Shown piece by piece: positions 14,882 to 20,556 of a stretch of DNA of 20,556 nt. A program made the translations under genes and the position numbers. The stretch is from positions 1-20,556 of the forward strand of contig CAJPPK010000032.1 of the NCBI GenBank assembly GCA_905372565.1, written 5' to 3'. Origin of the DNA: an uncultured Porphyromonas sp. GTDB taxonomy: Bacteria > Bacteroidota > Bacteroidia > Bacteroidales > Porphyromonadaceae. The notes beneath the pieces were generated by a model, which made no database searches, was not told the origin of the DNA, and was given only the letters and a program-made list of their open reading frames with translations. Each line of letters opens with the position of its first letter. The first letter of the stretch is position 1.

Positions 14882-15061
14882 TCAATCGCCACAATAGAAC
14901 TCATTGATGTCCCGTAGATATGCATCCCAGTCTGCTTCTTTTTCAAAGAAGGATTTGTCTACAGTCATTGCCCCTCTTCCGCAGGTCGTCCAGACTGTGG
15001 CGGCGTCAGCGATGTAGCTGGCGGATAGGAGGAGCAATGCCCCTCCGAGAAGAATCTTTAT
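14882..15061 (-). pseudogene. Small exported peptide ORF without a normal start codon
   Basis: The minus strand from 15061 reads 59 residues: a signal-peptide-like start (IKILLGGALLLLSASYIADA) and a mature part of about 39 residues with AATVWTTCGRGAMTVDKSFF, DWDAYLRDINE and the end FYCGD, with two Cys. The pattern looks like real protein, but the expected ATG is missing. Upstream is TAG-AAG-ATA-AAG, and removing a single A from CTATAGAAG would give ATG-AAG-ATA-AAG. Beyond the TGA the same frame stays open for 18 codons (GSNRKIIEPPWDDNYFVR) to a TAG at 14825-14827. It may be an intact gene using ATA or ATT, a start-codon-broken remnant, or a base-call error. I cannot name a family with confidence. 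It sits between the LuxR-type regulator and the GLPGLI pair, with its own terminator hairpin. Confidence 0.45.
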
Positions 15062-15089
15062 CTTCTATAGTTATGATAAGTATTACGAG

Positions 15090-15139
15090 GTAGCCTGGGT
15101 TAAAGGAAGCTTGATCGAGTGATCTTGCTTCTAGGCTAC
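15090..15139. other. Nested inverted repeat downstream of the LuxR-type gene
   Basis: GTAGCCT (15090-15096) pairs with AGGCTAC (15133-15139), enclosing GAAGC/GCTTC and GATC/GATC, so one long bulged hairpin can form. A second 14-bp palindrome, TATACTAAAGTATA, is at 15175-15188, just after the LuxR-type stop. Neither has a strong T tract. They could be a weak terminator, an attenuator or operator sites for the small ORF. No gene is seen in 15065-15190. Confidence 0.4.
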
Positions 15140-15193
15140 ACCGCAAAAGTCGTAAGAAGTATCTGGAGCATCATTATACTAAAGTATAGACTT

Positions 15194-15874
15194 TTAGCAG
15201 AGGAGGTGCTCACGCAGGATACGCAAAAGGGCTAGGCTACAGTTGTTGACGTTGAGTTTCTCGCAGATACGTGCTTTCCGCTTCTTGATAGCCGCTTTAC
15301 TGAGGCAGAAGGTCTGAGCTATTTGCTCTTCTGTAAGCCCTTGGGAGATGAAGGAGAGCAGGCGCTTTTCCTCAGCTTCAATCTTAGGCAAGGGATGCTC
15401 GTGCCAGCGGAGTCCAAGCTCTGCCGTAGTCCAGTAGACAGAAGACCCCAGCTGGTGAAGACGTACAGGTCCGCCTCTTAGCGGATAAGAGGAGGGGGCG
15501 ACGAGCCCAAGGAAGGCCGTAAACTGTCCTCGTTCATCTTGCTCTAGGGGCTGTAGGCGGATAGCTTGGTATGAGTGCGTTGGTGATCCGAGTTCCCTCA
15601 TCGGGTAATCCATAGTGAGAAAGAAGGACTGAGGCTCAGTTGGGCCGCTCAGAGGAAGAGTAAGCCTCTGGAGCTTGTCACGTAGCCTGTCTAGAAACTC
15701 TTCGCAGTCTCGGCTGACGAACTCCCTCCCGTGCCAGTAGGTGATGCTTTGAAGGGTGAGGTCGAGCTGGAGGAGTGTGTGCTGGGGGCTAAGCGCTAGG
15801 AGGGCCAGAGCGTGAAGCTGATGGCGAAGGCTAGGTGGCGCTGAGTGTAGGGAATAGGCGTAACGGGTCAGCAT
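15194..15874 (-). CDS. LuxR-type helix-turn-helix transcriptional regulator
   Basis: A 226-residue protein whose last 65 residues form a LuxR/GerE-type DNA-binding domain: LPKIEAEEKRLLSFISQGLT, EEQIAQTFCLSKAAIKKRKA and RICEKLNVNNCSLALLRI (about 162-220). The N-terminal 150 residues contain no receiver-domain Asp/Lys pattern and no membrane segment. They look like a cytoplasmic sensor-type domain (possibly PAS-like, with FTAFLGLVAPSSYPLRGGPV) that I cannot assign. It is therefore an orphan regulator, not an obvious response regulator. It is transcribed in the same direction as the small ORF, the GLPGLI pair and the barrel gene downstream, and may control them. A weak -7-like element is at 15954-15961. 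Confidence 0.75.
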   Translation of the reverse strand: MLTRYAYSLHSAPPSLRHQLHALALLALSPQHTLLQLDLTLQSITYWHGREFVSRDCEEFLDRLRDKLQRLTLPLSGPTEPQSFFLTMDYPMRELGSPTHSYQAIRLQPLEQDERGQFTAFLGLVAPSSYPLRGGPVRLHQLGSSVYWTTAELGLRWHEHPLPKIEAEEKRLLSFISQGLTEEQIAQTFCLSKAAIKKRKARICEKLNVNNCSLALLRILREHLLC

Positions 15875-15953
15875 AGTCGGGCGTGTGTAGTGTTAAGATG
15901 AAGGCTTCTCTATAGGCAATAGGATGAGGTGGTTAGGGTAAGTCCTTTGATCA

Positions 15954-15961
15954 TAAAGGTA
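15954..15961 (-). promoter_or_regulatory. Possible promoter of the LuxR-type gene
   Basis: The minus strand reads TACCTTTA, one base from TAnnTTTG, 80 nt upstream of the LuxR-type start. I found no clear -33 partner. Low confidence. Confidence 0.3.
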
Positions 15962-16043
15962 GGAATTTATCAGAGAAAGTATCGAGTGGGAGAATAAGGC
16001 TAGAAGGACACCTCTTCGGTGGTGCGACGTGCGCCAACTAGTA

Positions 16044-16127
16044 GGCAACAGTAGTGCCCCTCAGGTGGCAATACTGTTGCCTATCGAGGGGCAATACTGA
16101 TGCCCCTTTGGAGGCAGTACTGATGCC
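16044..16127. repeat. 23-bp-period array, copy B (four units)
   Basis: Cores start at 16044, 16067, 16090 and 16113, again an exact 23-bp period: GGCAACAGTAGTGCC, GGCAATACTGTTGCC, GGCAATACTGATGCC and GGCAGTACTGATGCC. The second spacer (TATCGAGG) is identical to that of copy A, and the array is preceded by the same CCAACTAGTA. Orientation on the plus strand is the same as copy A, 5.8 kb away. Every core has GGCA/TGCC ends around a 7-nt loop. It lies between the LuxR-type gene and the REP-like pair downstream of xerD. Confidence 0.85.
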
Positions 16128-16185
16128 CCCCTCTCTTCGCCCTCCTTTTCTTCCCCGTTTCATCCTTTCTGTCGAAGGCTGGTTG

Positions 16186-16292
16186 AGGTGGTGTAGGGGC
16201 GTATGGCGATACGCCCTCCTGGATGCAATGCCAAGGGGAGGCTGACCGATCTTCCCATCGAGGGCGTATCCCCATACGCCCCTACACCGCCT
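16186..16292. repeat. REP-like inverted pair, copy 2
   Basis: Two 33-nt arms (16186-16218 and 16260-16292) are inverted repeats matching at 31 of 33 positions, separated by 41 nt. Each arm is an internal palindrome of the GTAGGGGCGTATGG...ATACGCCC type. On the minus strand the pair begins about 57 nt after the xerD stop, so it could act as a terminator. No gene in 16130-16348 can be supported; short frames there are only translations of the repeats. Confidence 0.8.
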
Positions 16293-16348
16293 GATCTTGG
16301 CGCTTGCGGAAGGATGCGGGTCGCCTTCGCTCCGGTGAGGGAGGCGGG

Positions 16349-17248
16349 CTAACGGCGGTTGCGGGGGTGATAGCGCTCGACCTGCTCACGGAGCTTCGTG
16401 CGGTCGATGTGGGTATAGATCTCCGTCGTGGCGACATCCTCGTGTCCGAGCAGGAGCTGGATCGCTTGGAGGTTCGCTCCACCCTCAAGGAGGACGGTGG
16501 CAAAGCTGTGACGGAAGGTATGGGGACTGATCTTTTTGGTGATGCCGGCCATCTCGGCGGCTTCCCTGATGAAGACAAACACGGTGATACGAGAGATCGC
16601 CTTGCCTAGTCGGCTGAGGAAGACGTACTGCTCCTGTCCTCGCTTCGGGGTGGGGCGAGCGGGGTCAGCGAGGTAGGTCTTCAGCTCCTGTATTGCCGAG
16701 GGGCTTAGGGGAATGAGTCGCTGCTTGCTCCCCTTCCCTAGGACACGGAGGTAGCCCTCCTCGAGGAAGAGGTCGGGGAAGCTCAGCTGACAGAGCTCGC
16801 TGACACGTAGCCCACAGCTGAAGAGGAGCTCGATGATCGCCCGGTTGCGGAGTGCTTCATGGCCGCCCTTGCTCCCTGCTGCCTCGATGATGCGATCGAC
16901 TTCGCCCGTGGTGAGGACTTCGGGGAGGTAGCGCCCCTTACGTGGTACCTCGAGTAGGACGGTAGGGTCGGCCTCGACATAGCCCTCGAGCTGGAGATAG
17001 CGTCCGAAACTCTTCACGCCCGAGATGATGCGAGCGATGGAGTTGGGGTGGATGCCTAGGTCATAGAGGGTAGAGAGGAAGTGCTGTAGTCGGGGGTAGT
17101 CTAGCGCTCCGAGATCGATACCCTCGGCCTCGATGTAGCTGAGGAGCTTGTCTACGTCCTGGAGATAGGCTTGGCAGGTGTTCGCCGAGAGGTTGAGTTC
17201 GAAGCGTAGATAGGCGAGGTATTTATCTCGTAGTTCGGTGAGCGCCAT
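16349..17248 (-). CDS. xerD: Site-specific tyrosine recombinase XerD
   Basis: XerD acts with XerC (or alone) at the dif site to resolve chromosome dimers before division. The 299-residue length is normal. The N-terminal SAM-like domain (TELRDKYLAYLRFELNLSAN) and the catalytic domain are both present. All six catalytic positions are visible: Arg148 (CGLRVSEL), Lys172 (VLGKGSKQR), His243 and Arg246 (SPHTFRHSFA), His269 (LLLGHEDVAT) and the nucleophile Tyr278 (TEIYTHID). It starts 68 nt from the divergent aroQ start, with a promoter element between them. This is the chromosomal housekeeping type, not an integrative-element integrase, judging by length and its aroQ-pyk neighbourhood. Confidence 0.93.
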   Translation of the reverse strand: MALTELRDKYLAYLRFELNLSANTCQAYLQDVDKLLSYIEAEGIDLGALDYPRLQHFLSTLYDLGIHPNSIARIISGVKSFGRYLQLEGYVEADPTVLLEVPRKGRYLPEVLTTGEVDRIIEAAGSKGGHEALRNRAIIELLFSCGLRVSELCQLSFPDLFLEEGYLRVLGKGSKQRLIPLSPSAIQELKTYLADPARPTPKRGQEQYVFLSRLGKAISRITVFVFIREAAEMAGITKKISPHTFRHSFATVLLEGGANLQAIQLLLGHEDVATTEIYTHIDRTKLREQVERYHPRNRR

Positions 17249-17270
17249 GAAGAGAATGGGAATTTTAATT

Positions 17271-17286
17271 TATCTTTGCAAAGGTA
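17271..17286. promoter_or_regulatory. Back-to-back -7 elements for divergent xerD and aroQ
   Basis: TATCTTTG (17271-17278, plus, toward aroQ) directly abuts CAAAGGTA (17279-17286), which on the minus strand reads TACCTTTG (toward xerD). Both are exact TAnnTTTG matches. Together they form the near-palindrome TATCTTTGCAAAGGTA. I found no convincing -33 element for either at the usual spacing. The two promoters cannot be occupied by polymerase at once. Confidence 0.6.
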
Positions 17287-17316
17287 AGCAAGACAAAGGA
17301 ATAGGCCCTGTAAGCA

Positions 17317-17784
17317 ATGTGGATAGAGATCATGAATGGCCCGAACCTTCACCGGATCGGGACACGGGAGCCAGACATCTACGGCACCATGCCGATGGAT
17401 GCCTGCCTATCTCTACTACGCCAGCGCTATGAAGGGGCTCTTCGCTTGACCTACTTCCAGTCCAACCATGAGGGCGCACTCATCGACCGACTCTACGAGC
17501 TCGAGGAGGCTGGTGCTCATGGGATCGTCTTGAATGCAGGGGCTTATACCCATACCTCGCTATCCTTAGCTGATGCCCTGCGTACCATCGCTATCCCCAC
17601 CATCGAAGTCCATCTCTCCAATATCTATGCACGTGAGCAGATCCGGCAGACCTCCCTGCTGAGTCCGGCTTGTCGTGGCGTGATCTCTGGCTTCGGTATG
17701 GATAGCTACCGCCTCGGGGTAGAGAGCCTGATGGCTCTGCTTACCTCCTCAGCCTTGTCCACAATTACAAATCAATCCAAATAG
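17317..17784 (+). CDS. aroQ: 3-dehydroquinate dehydratase, type II
   Basis: It catalyses the third step of the shikimate pathway, 3-dehydroquinate to 3-dehydroshikimate, by the type II trans-elimination mechanism; the family is dodecameric. In 155 residues the motifs are NGPNLHRIGTREPDIYG (Arg17 and catalytic Tyr22), the substrate loop LNAGAYTHTS (Asn73), EVHLSN with catalytic His99, and Arg110. The family usually has NGPNLNLLG; HRIG here is a modest variation. The last 10 residues are a non-conserved extension. The gene ends 5 nt before pyk, so the two are co-transcribed. Confidence 0.95.
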   Translation: MWIEIMNGPNLHRIGTREPDIYGTMPMDACLSLLRQRYEGALRLTYFQSNHEGALIDRLYELEEAGAHGIVLNAGAYTHTSLSLADALRTIAIPTIEVHLSNIYAREQIRQTSLLSPACRGVISGFGMDSYRLGVESLMALLTSSALSTITNQSK

Positions 17785-17789
17785 GAATT

Positions 17790-19220
17790 ATGAAGAAAAC
17801 AAAGATTGTAGCTACTATCTCCGACCTGCGCTGTGACGTAGAGTTCATCCGTCCGCTCGTCGAAGCTGGCGTCAATGTCGTGCGTATGAACACGGCACAC
17901 ATGACCAAGGAAGGTATCACCAAGGTCATCGAGAACACCCGTGCTGTCTCTCCTAACGTGGCTGTCCTCCTTGACACCAAGGGCCCAGAAGTCCGTACCA
18001 CCGTCCTCGATGGTGACGCTGAAGTCAAGCGTGAGTTCAAGGCTGGTGACAAGGTGGTCTTCATGGCTAACCCTGATGCTAAGACGAATAACGAAGTGAT
18101 CAATGTCAACTACGTGAACTTCGTCAACGATGTACCCGTAGGTGCTCGTATCCTACTTGACGACGGTGCTCTAGCCTTCGACGTAGAGAAGAAGGAAGGT
18201 GACAAGCTCTTCACCGTCTGCCAGAACAACGGCAAGCTCGGCTCTCGCAAGAGCGTCAACGTCCCAGGCGTACGCATCGATCTTCCTTCCCTCACCGAGA
18301 AGGACCGTGGTAACATCCTCCACATCATCCCACAGAACATCGAGTTCATCGCTCACTCCTTCGTCCGTAACAAGAAGGACATCGAAGAAATCCAGACAAT
18401 TCTCGATGAGCACAAGAGCAATATCAAGATCATCGCTAAGATCGAGAATCAGGAAGGGGTGGATAACATCGACGAGATCATCGACTCTTGCTATGGTATC
18501 ATGATCGCTCGTGGTGACCTCGCTATCGAAGTCCCTGCAGAGAAGGTACCAGGTATCCAGCGTATGATCATCAAGAAGTGTATCGCTGCGAAGAAGCCTG
18601 TCATCGTAGCTACGCAGATGCTTCACACGATGATCGACAATCCTCTACCTACACGTGCTGAAGTAAGTGACATCGCTAACGCTGTCTACTACCGCACCGA
18701 CGCTGTCATGCTCTCTGGTGAAACGGCTAACGGGAAGTATCCTCTCGAGGCTGTCCAGACGATGGCTAGCATCATCCGCGAGGCAGAAGCAACGCTTGAG
18801 GCAGACTACAATGACGAAGTGCCTTACTCTAAGGAGGTCAGCACGACGACTGCCTTCCTCGCTAAGCAGGCAGTACGTAGCGTAGACCAGATCAACACGG
18901 AGGCTATCGTCACCGACAGCTTCACTGGTCGTACGGCTCGCTACCTCTCTTCCTTCCGTGCTACGGTGCCTGTCTGCGCTGTTTGCTATGACGCTACGCT
19001 CTCTCGCCAGCTGGCACTGAGCTATGGTGTCACGGCTCACTTCGCTGAAGGTGCTTGTGACAAGGCTCGCTTCGAAGCAGGTGTCAAGCACTTCATCGCT
19101 GATGGTCTGCTCAAGGAAGATACGCAGGTCGCTTATATGAGCGGTACAGTAGGTCAGACGGGTGCTGCACACTCGCTCGAGATCGATACCGTCAAGGACC
19201 TTCTCGCTAAGAACGCCTAA
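17790..19220 (+). CDS. pyk: Pyruvate kinase
   Basis: It converts phosphoenolpyruvate and ADP to pyruvate and ATP, the last step of glycolysis. In 476 residues: KTKIVATISD at the start, VRMNTAHM (active-site Arg region), LLDTKGPEVRTT, the B-domain at about 70-165, and the active-site KIIAKIENQEG and IMIARGDLAIEV. Then come KPVIVATQMLHTMIDNPLPT and MLSGETANGKYP (K+/ATP region). The C-terminal domain (about 340-476) is short and lacks an extra PEP-utiliser-type extension. Strong codon bias like the ribosomal genes suggests high expression. It lies 5 nt after aroQ, with a terminator 31 nt after the stop. Confidence 0.97.
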   Translation: MKKTKIVATISDLRCDVEFIRPLVEAGVNVVRMNTAHMTKEGITKVIENTRAVSPNVAVLLDTKGPEVRTTVLDGDAEVKREFKAGDKVVFMANPDAKTNNEVINVNYVNFVNDVPVGARILLDDGALAFDVEKKEGDKLFTVCQNNGKLGSRKSVNVPGVRIDLPSLTEKDRGNILHIIPQNIEFIAHSFVRNKKDIEEIQTILDEHKSNIKIIAKIENQEGVDNIDEIIDSCYGIMIARGDLAIEVPAEKVPGIQRMIIKKCIAAKKPVIVATQMLHTMIDNPLPTRAEVSDIANAVYYRTDAVMLSGETANGKYPLEAVQTMASIIREAEATLEADYNDEVPYSKEVSTTTAFLAKQAVRSVDQINTEAIVTDSFTGRTARYLSSFRATVPVCAVCYDATLSRQLALSYGVTAHFAEGACDKARFEAGVKHFIADGLLKEDTQVAYMSGTVGQTGAAHSLEIDTVKDLLAKNA

Positions 19221-19251
19221 GAACTCCTGCGGTCAGTCTGCTAAACACTCG

Positions 19252-19295
19252 TGTGGCCACCTCCATCGCTATGGGGGTGGCCACATTTGTTTTGT
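19252..19295 (+). terminator. Intrinsic terminator after pyk
   Basis: A 15-bp stem (TGTGGCCACCTCCAT at 19252-19266, ATGGGGGTGGCCACA at 19271-19285, one wobble) with a 4-nt loop is followed by TTTGTTTTGT. Strong, classical terminator ending the aroQ-pyk transcript. Confidence 0.92.
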
Positions 19296-19601
19296 ATCAG
19301 CGCTACCTCTTGGTACGTGACCAAATCACTGCTTTTCACAGCGTATCTATATTGGAGTATATGGGGAAGGGAAGGTTGGAGACCTTGAGACTGATCTCTT
19401 GGTGTCTTGCGATTTACTCAGGAGGGCAGATGGTTGGATGTAGATAGGGTCTTCTACTTGCTAGTTGTTAGCTAAATGTAGGTAGAGAAAGAGCCATAAT
19501 CTCGGTTTGTTCTTCTTCTTTTTACCTAGAAGAGGGGATTGAGAGTGGGTTGATTATGCCTTTTTTTCGCTATTCATGGTAGCTGGTATACCTAATTAAG
19601 C
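19296..19601. other. Intergenic region between pyk and the sdh/frd operon, no gene seen
   Basis: About 300 bases without a supportable gene. A short open frame beginning at 19253 starts inside the terminator stem and shows no family resemblance. The region contains T-rich runs near 19519-19534 and 19560-19567 just before the promoter at 19602. No tRNA or riboswitch fold was recognised. Confidence 0.5.
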
Positions 19602-19609
19602 TATCTTTG
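19602..19609 (+). promoter_or_regulatory. -7 promoter element of the sdh/frd operon
   Basis: TATCTTTG, an exact TAnnTTTG match, 117 nt upstream of the cytochrome b start. The implied leader is about 110 nt and holds one weak hairpin (CTCCT at 19632-19636 with AGGAG at 19649-19653). No clear -33 element is seen at standard spacing. Confidence 0.6.
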
Positions 19610-19726
19610 TAGTGAGCTAGTTAGATAGGGGCTCCTCCGGTAAAGAATAGGAGGGTGTTAACTCTCTATTTATCAGTATGCTCACTTTAGTGGTGCACAA
19701 CAAGCTAATCAATAAATAGTAACTCT

Positions 19727-20434
19727 ATGTCGTGGTTAATTAACTCCTCGATCGGACGCAAGCTAGTCATGAGTATCTCAGGGCTAGCTTTGATCCTGTT
19801 CCTGACCTTCCACATGTCGATGAACCTTGTGGCACTCTTCTCTGAAGAAGGCTACAATCAGGTGTGTGAGTTCCTCGGTGCTAACTGGTATGCACTGGTA
19901 GCGTCGATAGGTCTAGCTGTCCTCTTCGTCGTCCACATCGTCTATGCCTTTATCCTGACGTATCAGAATCGTAAGGCTCGCGGTAATGACCGCTATGGCG
20001 TCGTCGACAAGCCTAAGGGTGTCGAATGGGCTTCACAGAATATGATGGTTCTCGGAGTCATCGTCCTTCTTGGCCTTGGTCTTCATCTCTTCAACTTCTG
20101 GGCTAAGATGCAGCTAGCAGAGCTGCTTGGTCAGCATGATCTCGGGATCTCAGGTGTCAATGGTCCTGCAGATGGTGCAGGCCTAATCCGCTATACCTTC
20201 TCTAATCCTGTGTTCGTCGTACTCTACCTCGTTTGGCTGGGTGCGCTGTGGTTCCACCTATCACACGGCTTCTGGAGCTCGCTACACACCATCGGATTCA
20301 ATAACAAGATTTGGTTTGAGCGTCTACGTAACCTCTCCAATATCTATACGACCATCGTGATCCTTGGTTTTGCGGTAGTTGTCGTCTATTATTTCCTACA
20401 GTCCCTCTGTGGCGGTGCTTGTCCCTTCGCCTAA
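19727..20434 (+). CDS. sdhC: Succinate dehydrogenase / fumarate reductase cytochrome b subunit (b558 family)
   Basis: Inner-membrane anchor carrying two hemes that link quinone to the flavoprotein/iron-sulfur subunits. The 235 residues show five membrane helices at about 13-37, 52-80, 105-128, 158-182 and 203-228, as in the single-subunit b558 type. Candidate heme-ligand histidines lie in LFLTFHMSMN, FVVHIVYAF, GLGLHLFNFW and LWFHLSHGFWSS. The flavoprotein gene follows after 43 nt. In anaerobic Bacteroidales this complex chiefly works as a fumarate reductase, so frdC is an equally valid name; direction cannot be read from sequence. Its promoter at 19602 shows it is the first gene of the operon. 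Confidence 0.93.
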   Translation: MSWLINSSIGRKLVMSISGLALILFLTFHMSMNLVALFSEEGYNQVCEFLGANWYALVASIGLAVLFVVHIVYAFILTYQNRKARGNDRYGVVDKPKGVEWASQNMMVLGVIVLLGLGLHLFNFWAKMQLAELLGQHDLGISGVNGPADGAGLIRYTFSNPVFVVLYLVWLGALWFHLSHGFWSSLHTIGFNNKIWFERLRNLSNIYTTIVILGFAVVVVYYFLQSLCGGACPFA

Positions 20435-20477
20435 TCAGGCTGAGCTAAGCTTATAATCTATCAATCTCATCGATATT

Positions 20478-20556
20478 ATGTCTAAGATCGATTCTAAGAT
20501 CCCTGCCGGCCCATTAGCCGAGAAGTGGACAAACTATAAAGACCACCAGAAGCTCG
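20478..20556 (+). CDS. sdhA: Succinate dehydrogenase / fumarate reductase flavoprotein subunit (3'-truncated)
   Basis: Only the first 26 codons are in the window: MSKIDSKIPAGPLAEKWTNY followed by KDHQKL. This matches the characteristic N-terminus of Bacteroidota fumarate reductase/succinate dehydrogenase flavoproteins, which precedes the FAD-binding Rossmann motif. It lies 43 nt after the cytochrome b gene, as in the usual C-A-B order. The gene is cut by the window end, so FAD and active-site residues cannot be checked; frdA is the alternative name. Confidence 0.88.
   Translation, partial: MSKIDSKIPAGPLAEKWTNYKDHQKL

Noticed and set aside
14882..14884. TGA as a selenocysteine codon in the small ORF
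   Set aside because: No selenocysteine-insertion hairpin was recognised directly after it, and the only supporting observation is an 18-codon open run that is common by chance.
16081..16275. Short frames over the array and REP pair at 16.1-16.3 kb
   Set aside because: They are translations of palindromic repeats on both strands and have no independent start signal or conserved pattern.
16349..17248. The tyrosine recombinase as an integrase of a mobile element covering the 8.5-16 kb region
   Set aside because: Length, complete XerD features and the divergent aroQ-pyk neighbourhood fit the housekeeping recombinase; no attachment-site duplication or tRNA was seen.
18459..18467. A GGTGGATAA DnaA-box-like site in pyk
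   Set aside because: It is a single imperfect site inside a highly expressed coding sequence and is explained by the codons.
19253..19447. A 64-codon open frame after pyk
   Set aside because: It begins inside the terminator stem, has no family resemblance and would lie beyond the transcript end.

Overview
The window looks like a chromosomal segment of a Bacteroidales bacterium, most likely Porphyromonas or a close relative. The signs are Bacteroidota-type promoters (TAnnTTTG), no Shine-Dalgarno sequences before highly expressed genes, two GLPGLI-family proteins beside a large outer-membrane barrel protein, a b558-type succinate dehydrogenase/fumarate reductase cytochrome b, and divergent xerD and aroQ-pyk. 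This is inference from gene content; no 16S rRNA or database comparison was available.

Layout. (1) 1-6338, plus strand: the S10-type ribosomal protein operon from rplC (its first codons lie outside the window) through rplD, rplW, rplB, rpsS, rplV, rpsC, rplP, rpmC, rpsQ, rplN, rplX, rplE and rpsN. It stops at a strong terminator instead of continuing into rpsH and the rest of the spc cluster. (2) 6670-8031, minus: dnaA, convergent with the ribosomal operon, preceded by about 540 bases with consensus DnaA boxes (possible origin or autoregulatory region). (3) 8570-9724, minus: three overlapping genes resembling a phage lysis cassette: a lipoprotein with a C-terminal membrane helix (u-spanin-like topology), a zinc amidase with an EF-hand-like loop, and a two-helix holin-like protein. 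They have their own promoter, with four 10-bp phased repeats upstream. (4) 10348-15874, minus: a LuxR-type regulator, a small exported-peptide ORF without a normal start codon, two tandem GLPGLI proteins and a large TonB-receptor-like outer-membrane protein. This block is bracketed by two copies of a four-unit, 23-bp-period repeat array, each accompanied by a large palindromic REP-like pair. (5) 16349-19220: xerD (minus) divergent from aroQ-pyk (plus), with back-to-back -7 elements between them. (6) 19602-20556: the promoter and first genes of the succinate dehydrogenase/fumarate reductase operon (cytochrome b, then the first 26 codons of the flavoprotein).

How the parts work together. The ribosomal, dnaA, xerD, aroQ, pyk and sdh/frd genes are housekeeping. 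The accessory interest lies between 8.5 and 16.3 kb. The lysis-like cassette may be a domesticated phage module. The LuxR-peptide-GLPGLI-GLPGLI-barrel block looks like a cell-envelope export or uptake locus of unknown purpose, and the repeats at its borders suggest that it is a discrete, possibly mobile or rearranged, segment.
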